Of a stretch of DNA of 64,000 nucleotides, positions 19,191 through 29,878 are shown in pieces; position 1 is the stretch's first letter; every line of letters starts with the position of its first letter. The notes under the pieces were generated by a model. It was not told the DNA's origin. It did not search any database and was given only the letters and a program-made list of their open reading frames with translations. The DNA lies in the NCBI RefSeq assembly GCF_900092025.1, contig NZ_FLTX01000047.1:1-64000 (forward strand). The letters are read 5' to 3'. The translations under genes were made by a program, and so were the position numbers. Source of the stretch: Xanthomonas bromi (GTDB lineage Bacteria > Pseudomonadota > Gammaproteobacteria > Xanthomonadales > Xanthomonadaceae).

Positions 19191-21155
19191 ATGCGTCCGA
19201 TGCAAGCGATAGGTGCGTTGCTGCTGATGGCCTGCAGCGGCGCTGCCATGGCGTTGGGGTTGGGCGATATCCGGGTGCTGTCCAAGCCCGGGCAACCGCT
19301 GGTGGCCGAGATTCCGGTCATCTCCAACGAGCCGGGCGAACTCGACAGCGCGCGTGTGGCGCTGGCATCGGCCACCACGTTTGCGCGGGTCGGTCTGGAA
19401 CGTCCGCAAGGGCTGGTCAGCAATCTGCAATTCCAGTTCGCGCAGGACGCGCGCGGGCGTGCGGTGATCCGCGTGACCAGCAGCCAGGTGGTGGACCAGC
19501 CGGCGATCAACTTCCTGATCGAAGTCGAATGGGGCCAGGGCCGACTGGTGCGCGAATATTCCGCCTTGGTCGACGCGCCCAACACCGCGGCCGCGATCGC
19601 CGAACCGGCCATCAACGCGCCGCGCGCCGGTTACCGCAACCTCATTGCGCGCGAGCCGGCGGCTGCGCCGCTTGCCAACCGCAGTGCACAGGACAGCGCC
19701 AGGGCCGAACCCACCGCACGTGCAACCGCCAGTGCGTCTGCTGCGGCCGCCACGCAAGCCGGCGATGTCTTGCCGGCAGTGCGCTCGGGCCAGACCTTGT
19801 CGGAGATTGCCGCAGTGGTGGCGCGTTCCAGCGGGCATTCGCTGGACCAGACCATGCTGGCGCTGCTGCGCACCAATCCGGATGCCTTCATCAACGGCAA
19901 CATCAACCGTTTGAAGCAGGGCGCGGTGCTGCGCACGCCGCAGGAAGATGCGCTGGCGCAGGTCGGCGCAGCCGAAGCGGCGGTGATGGTGCGCGAGCAG
20001 GCCGCCCAGTGGCGGCAAGCGCGCTCGGCAGTGCCGCAACCGGCCGACGCCGGGTCCACTTCCTCCGCAACGCCAGCGCCCGCTACGCCTGCCGCATCGG
20101 CCGGTGCCGGTGCGCGGCTCGAAATCGCCCCTGCAGTGGCGAGTCAGACCAACACCGCCGGCGCGACGTCCGGCACCAGTGCCGAAGGCGAGGGCGAGAT
20201 GGCGGCCAATCAACAGTTGCAACAGGCCAAGGAAGACATCGCCACCCGCGATGCGGAATTACAGGATCTGCGCACGCGCGTGGCCGATCTGGAAAAGCTC
20301 AAACAGCAACAGCAAACGCTGATCGCAATGAAGGACACCGATCTGGCGGCCGCACAGAAGCGCCTGTCGGAAGCCCCGGCGGCCGCGCAACAGGGCAATG
20401 GTTTTCCGTTGTGGTCGATCGGCGGACTGGTATTGATCGTCGCTGCCGTGGTGGCGTGGCTGGCCGCACGTCGTCGCAAGCCCTCGCCGCTGCCGCCGTT
20501 GCCACGCCGGCAGTACGACTTCGTCCTGCCTGGCGCGCCCGGGCAGGCCACCGAACCGCAGGACGACGCGCAAACCACCGAGCCCAGCGAACGCGATGTG
20601 GTGCACGAGACCGAATTCGAGGACGCCAATCTGCGCGAAGACGAGCGCGCCCATGACGTGCATCAACCGTTATCGGACGTATTGCGTCGCGAGCCGCTGC
20701 TGTCCGAGCCGGTTGCTGCACCCATGGCGGTCAATAGCGACGATTGGCGCTCGCTGCGTGCCACGCCTCCCGTGGCGGTAACCGAGCCGCAGCACACCGC
20801 GCCCGTCGACGAGGCGCCGCACCAGTTGGAACGCGCATCTGGGGAGACGAGCCGCGCAGAAGTCGCGCCCACGATCAGCGCTGTCCCATCGATTGCTTCC
20901 CCTGCTTCCCCTGCATCGGTGGCCACCCAGGACAGCCTGGATTTCGACCCTCCGCCTGCGGCACCGATTGCGGCGCCCAGTACGACGAGCAGCAGGGACT
21001 TCGCTTCGGCCGGGCGTGATCGCCTGGAACTGGCGGTGGCCTACATGGACCTGGGCGACAAGGACACCGCGCGCGGCCTGTTGTTGGAAGTGGCCGCCAC
21101 TGGCGATGACGCCACCCGCGCCGAGGCCACCGAGTTGCTGGGCCGCCTGACATGA
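19191..21155 (+). CDS. fimV: FimV-like inner-membrane pilus assembly/polarity protein
   Basis: A 654-residue protein of the FimV family, which in pseudomonads binds peptidoglycan and organises type IV pili and polar proteins. Signal sequence and N-terminal domain: GALLLMACSGAAMALGLGDI, RVLSKPGQPLVAEIPV. A LysM-like segment (AVRSGQTLSEIAAVVARSS) is at about 200-255, a coiled coil (QLQQAKEDIATRDAELQDLR) at about 340-395, and one membrane helix (LWSIGGLVLIVAAVVAWLA) at about 405-425. The acidic cytoplasmic region ends in a FimV C-terminal TPR-like motif (LAVAYMDLGDKDTARGLLLE). It is shorter than the P. aeruginosa protein. ATG 19191 has GGGAG just upstream; in-frame ATGs at 19161 and 19167 are alternatives. 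Confidence 0.9.
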   Translation: MRPMQAIGALLLMACSGAAMALGLGDIRVLSKPGQPLVAEIPVISNEPGELDSARVALASATTFARVGLERPQGLVSNLQFQFAQDARGRAVIRVTSSQVVDQPAINFLIEVEWGQGRLVREYSALVDAPNTAAAIAEPAINAPRAGYRNLIAREPAAAPLANRSAQDSARAEPTARATASASAAAATQAGDVLPAVRSGQTLSEIAAVVARSSGHSLDQTMLALLRTNPDAFINGNINRLKQGAVLRTPQEDALAQVGAAEAAVMVREQAAQWRQARSAVPQPADAGSTSSATPAPATPAASAGAGARLEIAPAVASQTNTAGATSGTSAEGEGEMAANQQLQQAKEDIATRDAELQDLRTRVADLEKLKQQQQTLIAMKDTDLAAAQKRLSEAPAAAQQGNGFPLWSIGGLVLIVAAVVAWLAARRRKPSPLPPLPRRQYDFVLPGAPGQATEPQDDAQTTEPSERDVVHETEFEDANLREDERAHDVHQPLSDVLRREPLLSEPVAAPMAVNSDDWRSLRATPPVAVTEPQHTAPVDEAPHQLERASGETSRAEVAPTISAVPSIASPASPASVATQDSLDFDPPPAAPIAAPSTTSSRDFASAGRDRLELAVAYMDLGDKDTARGLLLEVAATGDDATRAEATELLGRLT

Positions 21156-21553
21156 GCCCGGCGATCGACCATCTCGCCCCGCAGCAAAGCGCCATACGCG
21201 AGCGCCGCATCGACTACGTGGAATTCGCCTCGGTCGACCCGGACGCCAGCCGCGCGTTTTTCGAAGCGGTGTTTGGCTGGCAATTTCAGGCGTATGGGCC
21301 GGATTACCTTGTCTTCAACGATGGCCGCCTGGACGGTGGCTTCTACCGCGCAGCGGCGCCGGCCGAAGGTGGTCCGTTGGTGGTGCTGTATGCCGATGAT
21401 CTGGCGCCAGTGCTCGACCGCGTGCGTGCTGCGGGCGGGGAGATCGTCAAACCGGTGTTCGGTTTCCCGGGTGGGAGCCGGTTTCACTTCCGCGAGCCCG
21501 GCGGGACCACGTTGGCCGTGTGGTCCGAGCGCAGCGTCGCCTCCAGCGACTGA
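21152..21553 (+). CDS. VOC (glyoxalase/bleomycin-resistance fold) family protein
   Basis: A 133-residue protein of the vicinal-oxygen-chelate fold. The repeat units begin at YVEFASVDPDASRAFFEAVFGW and VVLYADDLAPVLDRVRAAGG, with FREPGGTTLAVWSE at the C terminus. It resembles small standalone VOC proteins of unknown substrate. Its ATG overlaps the TGA of fimV by four bases, so it is translationally coupled to a pilus or polarity gene with no obvious functional link. Confidence 0.85.
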   Translation: MSPAIDHLAPQQSAIRERRIDYVEFASVDPDASRAFFEAVFGWQFQAYGPDYLVFNDGRLDGGFYRAAAPAEGGPLVVLYADDLAPVLDRVRAAGGEIVKPVFGFPGGSRFHFREPGGTTLAVWSERSVASSD

Positions 21554-21706
21554 CAACGCGCGCGTTGTCGCTGCTCGGCATCGAGCGATGCTGCTCGTAC
21601 ACTGCACGTCCTCCGCAGCAGCGGGGCCGTGCCGACAATCGCCTGCGATGGCGTGATCGGCATGACCAGCGCGCGGATTTCATCGATTCACTACAGGCAG
21701 GTAGCA

Positions 21707-22480
21707 ATGCGTTACGCGCTGGGCGTGGAGTACGACGGCAGCGAGTTCCAGGGCTGGCAGCAGTTGGGCGAGCATGGCGGGCCGAGCGTGCAGGCCAGCC
21801 TGCAGGCGGCCTTGTCGTCGGTCGCCGATGCGCCCGTGCAGGTGATCTGCGCCGGGCGCACCGACGCGGGCGTGCATGGCGAATGCCAGGTCGTGCATTT
21901 CGACAGCGATGCACGCCGCGAGCCACGGGGCTGGATGCTGGGCACCACCGCACGTCTGCCGCCGTCGATCGCGGTGCGCTGGTGCGTGCCGGCAGCCGAT
22001 GACTTCCATGCGCGTTTTTCCGCGCGCGCGCGTCGGTATCGCTATCGCCTGCTGAACCGGCAGATTCGCCCGGCGCTGTATCGCCAGACCTTGAGTTGGG
22101 AGCGGCGTCCGCTCGATGCCGATGCCATGCATGCGGCAGCGCAGGCCTTGCTGGGCGAGAACGATTTCAGCGCGTTCCGTAGCGTGCAGTGCCAGGCGTT
22201 GCACGCGCGCCGCAACTTGCAGGCCATCCACGTGCAGCGCATTGGCGAGGTGGTGGAGATGCAGGTCCAGGCCAATGCATTCCTTCATCACATGGTGCGG
22301 AATATTGTGGGCTCGCTGATTTTGGTCGGTGCCGGCGAGCAGCCGGCCGACTGGATCGCGACGTTGCTCGCCGGCCGCGACCGCATTGTGGCCGGCCCGA
22401 CAGCGCCGCCACAGGGTCTGGTATTTATCGGACCTCTGTATCCTGCAGAGTGGCATCTGCCTGCTGAGGTAACCCAATGA
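21707..22480 (+). CDS. truA: tRNA pseudouridine synthase A
   Basis: A 257-residue enzyme that isomerises uridines 38-40 in the anticodon arm of tRNAs. The catalytic aspartate is Asp53 in [18 protein letters not shown]. Other TruA signatures are [18 protein letters not shown] and [16 protein letters not shown] 21707 was chosen because [11 protein letters not shown] is the usual family start; an upstream in-frame start adds 26 residues without similarity. The last bases overlap the trpF ATG (ATGA), as part of the conserved truA-trpF pair. Confidence 0.95.
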   Translation: MRYALGVEYDGSEFQGWQQLGEHGGPSVQASLQAALSSVADAPVQVICAGRTDAGVHGECQVVHFDSDARREPRGWMLGTTARLPPSIAVRWCVPAADDFHARFSARARRYRYRLLNRQIRPALYRQTLSWERRPLDADAMHAAAQALLGENDFSAFRSVQCQALHARRNLQAIHVQRIGEVVEMQVQANAFLHHMVRNIVGSLILVGAGEQPADWIATLLAGRDRIVAGPTAPPQGLVFIGPLYPAEWHLPAEVTQ

Positions 22481-23145
22481 ATCGATCGCTGTACCGCACC
22501 CGTATCAAGTTCTGTGGCATGACCCGCGCCGGCGATATCCGGCTGGCCGGCGAGCTGGGTGTGGACGCGGTAGGTTTCATTTTTGCGCACGGCAGCCCGC
22601 GGCGCGTGGCACCGGCCGAGGCGCGCGCGATGCGCCAGGCCACCGCGCCGATGGTCGATGTGGTGGCGCTGTTTCGCAACAACTCCAAGGAAGAAGTGCG
22701 CGAAGTGGTGCGTACCGTGCGCCCGACCTTGCTGCAATTCCACGGCGAGGAAGACGACGCGTTCTGCCGCAGCTTCAACCTGCCGTATCTCAAGGCGGTG
22801 CCGATGGGCAGCACCGGCGTGAATGGCGAAGACGCCAACGCGCGCACGCTGCAGTTGTCGTATCCCAATACCGCTGGCTTCCTGTTCGACAGCCACGCAC
22901 CCGGCGCGGGTGGCGGCACCGGCAAGACCTTCGATTGGTCACGCTTGCCCACCGGGCTGCATCGTCCGTTTTTGCTTGCAGGTGGCATCAACGCCGACAA
23001 CGTGTTCGATGCCATCGTGGCCACGCTGCCCTGGGGCGTGGATGTCTCCAGCGGCGTGGAACTGGCGCCCGGCATCAAGGACGGCCACAAGATGCGCAGG
23101 TTCGTTGAAGAAGTGCGAAGGGCGGATTGTCACGAGATGTCGTGA
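22477..23145 (+). CDS. trpF: Phosphoribosylanthranilate isomerase
   Basis: A 222-residue (beta/alpha)8 enzyme that catalyses the Amadori rearrangement of phosphoribosylanthranilate in tryptophan synthesis. The N-terminal signature [12 protein letters not shown] contains the catalytic cysteine. Further motifs are [28 protein letters not shown] and [12 protein letters not shown], with the phosphate-binding GVDVSSGVE near the end. It is a stand-alone TrpF, not fused to TrpC. It overlaps truA by four bases and is separated from trpB by the divergent LysR gene. Confidence 0.96.
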   Translation: MNRSLYRTRIKFCGMTRAGDIRLAGELGVDAVGFIFAHGSPRRVAPAEARAMRQATAPMVDVVALFRNNSKEEVREVVRTVRPTLLQFHGEEDDAFCRSFNLPYLKAVPMGSTGVNGEDANARTLQLSYPNTAGFLFDSHAPGAGGGTGKTFDWSRLPTGLHRPFLLAGGINADNVFDAIVATLPWGVDVSSGVELAPGIKDGHKMRRFVEEVRRADCHEMS

Positions 23146-23519
23146 GGGTGGAAGGGAGAGGCGGGATTCGTGACAGCGCTGGCTTGATGCAACCGATGTG
23201 ATGGGTGTTGGCCTGGTTGGGCGCGTGCTTGCAAGTCTCCGCCTGAGTTCCGGTAGCCGATGTAGGGAGTCGCCGCACGTTCGTGCGTTGTTTGTTCAGG
23301 TTGTGCCGAGGCGCTGTCTCCCCTTGAAGTGATCTAGCGGGTGATCGTGCGCTGGCACGCACCTCGCAGCCATCCAGTGACTGGCTTTGCGCTCCTTCTT
23401 GCCAGCCGTGCCGATGCGTGGCGTGTCCGTCCGGTATTGCCTGGTTCCTAGCGGTGCACGCATGCGTTATGGCCACTGGCAGTCGCTGCAGTTGTGCAGC
23501 GACTGCCAGCCATGGCCGC
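23146..23519. other. Gene-free gap between convergent trpF and LysR genes
   Basis: I find no coding sequence in this 374-base gap. Its only clear structure is the long hairpin at 23476-23509 beside the 3' end of the LysR gene. Confidence 0.6.
23476..23509 (-). terminator. 15-bp perfect hairpin at the 3' end of the LysR gene
   Basis: Arms CTGGCAGTCGCTGCA and TGCAGCGACTGCCAG pair perfectly around a GTTG loop. Four flanking bases on each side (GGCC at 23471-23474 and at 23514-23517) can pair as well. It starts 11 bases past the LysR stop codon and ends the convergent trpF/LysR region. No U-run follows on either strand, so it is probably a bidirectional or factor-assisted terminator, or an RNA-end stabiliser. 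Confidence 0.6.
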
Positions 23520-24446
23520 TCAGGTTTTCGCAGCCTCCCTGGCCGGAAACCGTTGCTGGTCTTTCTCCAACGCTGCTCCGAGCCAGCCTGCCAGCCGTGC
23601 GATGCGTGGGTCCGGGTTGCGCTTTGCGGCGCACAGCACCCAGCGGCCGTGGGTGGCGGTAAATCCCCACGGCGCCAGCAGGCGCCCGGCGGCCAGATCC
23701 GCCGCTACCAAGGGCTGCGGCGCGATGGCGATCCCCAGACCGGCGGCAGCGGCTTCCAGCAGATACACCAGGTGTTCGAATTCGGTGCCATAGCGCAGGG
23801 TCTCAGGTGCCAGGCCATGCGCCTGCGCCCATTCCGGCCAGGCCTGCGGCCGCGAGCGGGTTTGCAGCAGGGCGTGGTCGCCCAGTGTGGCCGGGTCGGT
23901 CCCGTCGATCTGCACTGTTGACGCGAGCTGGGGGCTCAGCACCGGGCCGATCCATTCCACGCCCAGCGCGTGCACCTGCCACTCGCTGGGCCAGGGCGGA
24001 GTGTCCAGCAGCAGGGCGGCATCCAGGCCGTCCAGGGCCGGGCCGGGCGGCTGTTCGCTGGCCGACAAGTGCAAACGCACGTCAGGCAGGTCGTGCTGCA
24101 GCAGGCCCAGGCGTGGAATCACCCAGCGTGCCAGCAGGCTGCCGGAACACCCCAGCACCAGCGGCGCCTCGACGTCTGGGCGCTGCAACGCTGCCCAGGT
24201 CTGGCCGATCACGCCAAAGCCTTCGCTGGTGGCATCGCGCAGCCGGACGCCCGCCGCGGTCAGCACCAAACCGCGGCCCTGGCGTGCAAACAGCGCAGTG
24301 CCCAATGCGTGTTCCAACGCACGTACATGCCGGCTGATGGCGCCATGGGTCACGTGCAATTCCTGGGCAGCGCGGCTGAAGCTTTGCAGGCGCGCGGCAG
24401 ATTCGAACGCACGCAGCGCCGCCAGCGGAGGAAGTGTACCAGTCAT
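23520..24446 (-). CDS. LysR-type transcriptional regulator, divergent from trpB (TrpI-like)
   Basis: A 308-residue LysR regulator. The N-terminal winged helix-turn-helix spans residues 5-65 (ALRAFESAARLQSFSRAAQE, LHVTHGAISRHVRALEHALG), and the two-lobed effector domain begins at about residue 92. It is transcribed away from trpB across a 105-base gap. In pseudomonads the LysR protein TrpI lies in the same arrangement and activates trpBA in response to indoleglycerol phosphate. That role is inferred here from position and family, not from specific residues. The candidate dyad site starts two bases from its start codon, suggesting autoregulation. Confidence 0.85.
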   Translation of the reverse strand: MTGTLPPLAALRAFESAARLQSFSRAAQELHVTHGAISRHVRALEHALGTALFARQGRGLVLTAAGVRLRDATSEGFGVIGQTWAALQRPDVEAPLVLGCSGSLLARWVIPRLGLLQHDLPDVRLHLSASEQPPGPALDGLDAALLLDTPPWPSEWQVHALGVEWIGPVLSPQLASTVQIDGTDPATLGDHALLQTRSRPQAWPEWAQAHGLAPETLRYGTEFEHLVYLLEAAAAGLGIAIAPQPLVAADLAAGRLLAPWGFTATHGRWVLCAAKRNPDPRIARLAGWLGAALEKDQQRFPAREAAKT

Positions 24447-24447
24447 A

Positions 24448-24464
24448 TGTGATTCCAGGTCACA
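24448..24464. promoter_or_regulatory. Candidate LysR operator TGTGA-N7-TCACA
   Basis: This is a perfect 5-bp inverted repeat with a 7-base centre, which also fits the T-N11-A rule for LysR-type sites. It lies between the divergent LysR gene and trpB, immediately beside the LysR start and about 88 bases upstream of trpB. It probably binds the LysR protein to repress its own gene and activate trpB. Confidence 0.55.
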
Positions 24465-24551
24465 GGTTGCAGCAATCTTATCGATTTATCGCCCGTCGCG
24501 GCTGCGCTAAAGTAGCGCTTCTCGTATGACGCATCGCTGCAGAGGATTCCC

Positions 24552-25762
<1,211 letters not shown>

Positions 25763-25769
<7 letters not shown>

Positions 25770-25792
25770 ACCAACAAACTGTGAACCAACAA
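25763..25792. repeat. 15-bp tandem duplication over the trpB stop codon
   Basis: The unit ACTGTGAACCAACAA occurs twice in direct succession. It is a multiple of three, so the downstream gene gains five codons in frame (VNQQT then VNQQH) and there are two equivalent GTGA stop/start overlaps. A recent slippage or duplication event is likely. Confidence 0.9.
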
Positions 25793-26299
25793 CACGTGTA
25801 CAGCCGTGCCAGCGCGATGGCGCTGCTGTCTTCCTCTGCGATTGCAGTCGGCTCAGCAGCGCCCGTGCTGGGGCGCAGTGCCGGCGCGGTGCGTGTCGGC
25901 CAACGCTTTGTCAGACTTGCGCCGCAAGCGGACGGGCAGCGCGTCGATGCCAGCCCGATCGAGAGCGGCGATGACGTCGAGGCGGGGCTGCTGCGCGCTG
26001 GCGTACCGATGATGCTGCAGGACGGGCGTGTCGCACGCTTGGACGTCTGCGACGCCACGACGGTTGGACCATTCGGCATCGCCAGCGGCGATAACGAAGC
26101 CACGGCGCGTGCGCGTCTGGCGGCAGGCTATCGTGCCGAACTGCATCATGACGGCGCCGGCGACGGCAACGATCGTTATTTGACTTGTCGCGACCCGCAG
26201 AGCGGGTTCGCGGTTCGCTATGAAACCGGAGAAGGCAGCGTGAGATCGATGTATGCGGGAACCTGGGACGCCGTGCAATTGGTGGAGGCATGCGCATGA
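25766..26299 (+). CDS. Hypothetical protein between trpB and trpA
   Basis: A reading frame of 177 residues from GTG 25766 (overlapping the trpB TGA), or 172 from the duplicated GTG at 25781. The N-terminal region has a short hydrophobic stretch ([21 protein letters not shown]). The rest is polar, with [20 protein letters not shown] and a C-terminal [18 protein letters not shown] followed by [12 protein letters not shown] do not recognise the family. The end overlaps the trpA start (ATGA), so it is coupled on both sides to tryptophan synthase genes. It may be a small exported protein carried along in the operon; no enzyme motif is seen. Confidence 0.65.
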
Positions 26300-27135
26300 G
26301 TCGTCCGCCCGACCGCATCGGTGCGCGCTTTGACGCGCTGCGCCACTCCGGCCGCAAGGCACTGATTCCCTTCATCACTGCCGGCGACCCATCGCTGGAA
26401 GCCACCGTGCCGGTGATGCACGCGCTGGTGCGCGCCGGTGCCGATGTCATCGAGCTCGGTGTGCCGTTCTCCGACCCGATGGCCGACGGTCCCACCATCC
26501 AGCGCAGCTCCGAGCGCGCGCTGGGACGGGGCGCCGGGCTGGCCTATGTGCTGGAAGCGGTGCACGAGTTCCGCCGCGAAGACGCCACCACCCCGGTGGT
26601 GCTGATGGGTTACCTCAACCCGATCGAGATCCACGGCACGCGCCGCTTTGCCGACGCTGCCGTCGCCGCCGGCGTGGACGGCCTGCTGCTGGTCGATCTG
26701 CCGCCGGAAGAAGCCGACGAAACCCGTGAAATCTTCACCGAGGTCGGGCTGGCGCTGATTGCACTGGCATCGCCCACCACCAGCGAGCAGCGCCTGGACA
26801 TGCTGTGCAGCACCGCGCAGGGCTATCTGTACTACGTCAGCTTTGCCGGCGTGACTGGCGCGTCGAATCTGCTCGATACCCATGCCGCCAGCGACCGTCT
26901 GCGCCAGCTACGCCAGCGCGCCGGCGCACCGGTGGTGGCGGGCTTCGGCATCAAGGACGCCGCTAGCGCCGCTGCCATGGCCGTGGATGCCGACGGCGTC
27001 GTGGTGGGCAGTGCCCTGGTCGCCGCCCTGGCCGAAGCCGATGACGTCCGCAGCGCCCGCGAACGCGCCGAGGCGTTCCTGGCCCCGTTGCGCCAAGCCC
27101 TCGACCAGCATAAGAACTCTAGGGCCAGCTACTAA
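26296..27135 (+). CDS. trpA: Tryptophan synthase alpha chain
   Basis: A 279-residue TIM-barrel enzyme that splits indoleglycerol phosphate and passes indole to TrpB through an intersubunit channel. Catalytic residues are Glu53 (VIELGVPFSD) and Asp64 (DPMADGP). Other signatures are YLNPIEIHG, VDLPPEEA and the phosphate-binding YYVSFAGVTGA and GFGIKD. ATG 26296 has GGAGG seven bases upstream; the earlier ATG at 26290 is only one base from it and is less likely. The frame overlaps the previous stop by four bases. Confidence 0.96.
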   Translation: MSRPPDRIGARFDALRHSGRKALIPFITAGDPSLEATVPVMHALVRAGADVIELGVPFSDPMADGPTIQRSSERALGRGAGLAYVLEAVHEFRREDATTPVVLMGYLNPIEIHGTRRFADAAVAAGVDGLLLVDLPPEEADETREIFTEVGLALIALASPTTSEQRLDMLCSTAQGYLYYVSFAGVTGASNLLDTHAASDRLRQLRQRAGAPVVAGFGIKDAASAAAMAVDADGVVVGSALVAALAEADDVRSARERAEAFLAPLRQALDQHKNSRASY

Positions 27136-27521
27136 ACCGACGATGCCGCCGCCAATGCGGGCGCGGCCGGTGCTCGGAGACGGCATGGAGCACGCCTGCC
27201 TGCACTGCAGTTCCTGCGCGCCGCTCACCTGCCCGCCACGCTTTTAGCCGCTCCAAGCCGATCTCCCACCTCAAGGGGGGAGGGATGCGGGCGCAGCCAT
27301 GGGCACCCAAGCCACTGCGTTGCATCGACAAAACAACGCAGGAGCAGGCCGCGATCCGCCCGTAGCCCGCTTTTCGCAAAGACCTCCAGCCGCCCAGGCC
27401 CGGCCGTATCCGCACCAGATCCAGCATTCATGACACCGGCTACCTTGGCATTCCCGCCGCGCGTTAGACTGTCGCCCCTCTGCGGCCCGCCAGGCCGCCC
27501 TGCATGGATTGTCATACACGC
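27136..27521. other. Gene-free gap between trpA and accD
   Basis: No credible coding sequence is seen in these 386 bases. The stretch contains dispersed element copy C and presumably the accD promoter. No clear U-run terminator for trpA is visible. Confidence 0.55.
27155..27245 (+). repeat. Dispersed intergenic element, copy C
   Basis: It starts 20 bases after the trpA stop. It shares ATGCGGGCGCGGCCGGTGCT with copy B, then CGGCATG, CACGC and TGCGCGCCG. It is the most diverged of the three copies toward its 3' end. The alignment was made by eye. Confidence 0.55.
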
Positions 27522-28409
27522 ATGAGTTGGCTCAGCAAATTGATGCCCTCCGGCATCCGCACCGAGAACACCCCGGCCAAGAAGCGCAGCGTTCCCGAGG
27601 GTCTATGGGAAAAGTGCAGTAATTGCGGCAGCGCGCTGTACGGCCCGGAACTCGAAGAAAACCTCGAGGTGTGCCCGAAGTGCGACCACCATATGGCGAT
27701 CCGCGCCCGTGCCCGCCTGAACTCGCTGTTCGACCCGGAAACCACGACCACCGAAATCGCCGCCCAGCTGGGTCCGGTCGACGTGCTCAAGTTCAAGGAC
27801 CAGAAGCGCTATGGCGAGCGCATCAAGGCCAGCCAGAAGGCCAGCGGCGAATACGACGCGCTGATCGCCATGCGCGGCACGCTCAAGGGAAATCCGCTGG
27901 TGGCCGCCGCCTTCGACTTCGCGTTCATGGGTGGCTCGATGGGCTCGGTGGTCGGCGAGCGCTTTGCGCGTGCGGCCGAAGTGGCGCTGGAAGTCGGCTG
28001 CCCGTTCGTGTGCTTTTCCGCCAGCGGCGGCGCACGGATGCAGGAAGGCCTGTTCTCGCTGATGCAGATGGCCAAGACCTCGGCAGCGCTCGGCCGCCTG
28101 CGCGAAGCCGGCCTGCCGTACATCTCGGTGTTGACCCATCCCACCACCGGTGGCGTGTCGGCCTCGTTCGCCATGCTGGGCGACATCAACATCGCCGAGC
28201 CGCATGCGCTGATCGGCTTCGCCGGTCCGCGCGTGATCGAGCAGACCGTGCGCGAAACGCTGCCGGAGGGCTTCCAGCGTTCGGAATTCCTGCTCGATCA
28301 CGGCGCCATCGACCAGATCTGCGACCGCCGCGAGATGCGCGACCGCATCGCCGACCTCACCGCGATGATGATGCGCCAGCCGCATCCGCAGGACGCCGAC
28401 GCCGCATGA
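27522..28409 (+). CDS. accD: Acetyl-CoA carboxylase carboxyltransferase subunit beta
   Basis: A 295-residue subunit that with AccA transfers the carboxyl group from biotin to acetyl-CoA, the committed step of fatty acid synthesis. The N-terminal zinc finger has Cys32, Cys35, Cys51 and Cys54 (CSNC, CPKC). The carboxyltransferase core includes [27 protein letters not shown] and [15 protein letters not shown] 27522 (MSWLSKLMP) is the usual family start; an in-frame ATG at 27504 adds six residues. The stop overlaps the glmM ATG by four bases. Confidence 0.95.
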   Translation: MSWLSKLMPSGIRTENTPAKKRSVPEGLWEKCSNCGSALYGPELEENLEVCPKCDHHMAIRARARLNSLFDPETTTTEIAAQLGPVDVLKFKDQKRYGERIKASQKASGEYDALIAMRGTLKGNPLVAAAFDFAFMGGSMGSVVGERFARAAEVALEVGCPFVCFSASGGARMQEGLFSLMQMAKTSAALGRLREAGLPYISVLTHPTTGGVSASFAMLGDINIAEPHALIGFAGPRVIEQTVRETLPEGFQRSEFLLDHGAIDQICDRREMRDRIADLTAMMMRQPHPQDADAA

Positions 28410-29755
28410 GCGCACGCAAGTATTTCGGCACCGACGGCATCCGCGGTCGGGTCGGGCAGGGCGTCATTTCTGCCGATTTCGTGCTGCGCCTGGGCAATGC
28501 GCTCGGGCGTGTGCTCACCCAGGGCCGCAGCAAGCGGCCGTTGGTGCTGATCGGTAAAGACACCCGCATTTCCGGCTACATGTTCGAAGCGGCGCTGGAA
28601 GCCGGTCTGGTTGCCGCAGGCGCCGACGTGCAGCTGATCGGCCCGATGCCGACCCCGGCCATCGCCTTCCTGACCAGCACGCTGCGCGCCGATGCGGGCG
28701 TGGTGATCAGCGCCTCGCATAATCCGCACTACGATAACGGCATCAAGTTCTTCTCCGCCGAAGGCGAGAAGCTCGACGACGCCACCGAAGCGGCGATCGA
28801 AGCGGCGTTGGAAGAGCCGTTCCACACAGTGGAATCCGAGCGCCTGGGCAAGGCCATCCGCACGCGTGACGCGATCGGTCGCTACATCGAATTCTGCAAG
28901 GCCAGCGTGGCGCGCGGCTTCACCCTGCACGGGCTGAAGATGGTGCTGGATTGCGCGCATGGCGCCACCTATCACATCGCACCGATGCTGTTCCGTGAGC
29001 TGGGCGCCGAGGTGGTGGTCATCGGCGCTGCGCCGGACGGGCTCAATATCAACGACGGCGTCGGCTCCACGCATATCGACAATCTCGCCGCCAAGGTGCG
29101 CGAGTGCGGCGCGCATCTGGGCATCGCCTTCGACGGCGACGGCGACCGCGTGCTGATGGCCGACGACCGGGGCAACCCGGTCGATGGCGACGATCTGCTG
29201 TACGTCCTTGCGCGCTCGTGGCAGGCCAGTGGCCGGTTGACCGGCACCGTGGTCGGCACCTTGATGACCAATTACGGCCTGGAACAGGCATTGGCTGCAC
29301 TGAACATCCCGTTCCAGCGCGCCAAGGTCGGCGACCGTTACGTGCATCAGGCGCTGGTCGAAGGCGGCGGCACGTTGGGCGGCGAAACGTCCGGCCATCT
29401 GCTGTGTCTGGATCGCGCCACCACCGGTGATGGCATCGTCAGCGCGCTGCAGGTGCTCGAAGCGCTGAGCCGCGATGGGCAGAGCCTGCGCGAAGCGCTC
29501 GGCAGCCTGAACAAGGTGCCGCAGAAGACCGTCAACGTGCGCCTGGATGGCGGTGCGGCCAAAGCCATTGTGGAAGCGGCCAACGTGCAACAGGCATTGC
29601 AGCAGGCGCAGGCCGCCGTTCAAGGCCGCGGCCGCGCGTTCCTGCGCCCGTCCGGCACCGAGCCGGTGGTGCGGGTGACCGTGGAAGCCGACGACGCCGG
29701 CCTGATGCAGGACACGCTGGACCGACTCTCAGGGGCAGTGCGTGACGCGGCGTGA
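28406..29755 (+). CDS. glmM: Phosphoglucosamine mutase
   Basis: A 449-residue enzyme that interconverts glucosamine-6-phosphate and glucosamine-1-phosphate on the way to UDP-GlcNAc for peptidoglycan and LPS. The phosphorylated serine is Ser104 in VVISASHNP, the Mg-binding loop is [10 protein letters not shown], the sugar-binding loop is GETSGH, and the phosphate site is [11 protein letters not shown]. The start is [14 protein letters not shown]. It is translationally coupled to accD. In E. coli glmM lies near secG; here tpiA-secG is about 6.7 kb further on. Confidence 0.96.
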   Translation: MSARKYFGTDGIRGRVGQGVISADFVLRLGNALGRVLTQGRSKRPLVLIGKDTRISGYMFEAALEAGLVAAGADVQLIGPMPTPAIAFLTSTLRADAGVVISASHNPHYDNGIKFFSAEGEKLDDATEAAIEAALEEPFHTVESERLGKAIRTRDAIGRYIEFCKASVARGFTLHGLKMVLDCAHGATYHIAPMLFRELGAEVVVIGAAPDGLNINDGVGSTHIDNLAAKVRECGAHLGIAFDGDGDRVLMADDRGNPVDGDDLLYVLARSWQASGRLTGTVVGTLMTNYGLEQALAALNIPFQRAKVGDRYVHQALVEGGGTLGGETSGHLLCLDRATTGDGIVSALQVLEALSRDGQSLREALGSLNKVPQKTVNVRLDGGAAKAIVEAANVQQALQQAQAAVQGRGRAFLRPSGTEPVVRVTVEADDAGLMQDTLDRLSGAVRDAA

Positions 29756-29831
29756 GTCAATCGTGATTGGCGTGTGCGTGGTCATCGCCAAGGCCGCGAC
29801 GTTTTACCTGTTGTATCGCCTGCTCATCTGA
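29742..29831 (+). CDS. Possible 29-residue single-helix membrane peptide
   Basis: A GTG inside the end of glmM opens a 29-codon frame: a basic start (MTRRES), then [20 protein letters not shown] and a short tail ending LLI. The shape, a charged N terminus plus one helix, is that of small membrane proteins. The upstream CAGGGG is a weak ribosome-binding site. It overlaps glmM by 14 bases. It may well be chance; conservation would decide. Confidence 0.3.
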   Translation: MTRRESIVIGVCVVIAKAATFYLLYRLLI

Positions 29832-29878
29832 CCAGCAGGCGTCACTCGACCCTTTCGACCTTGACTGCAGACATCCGT

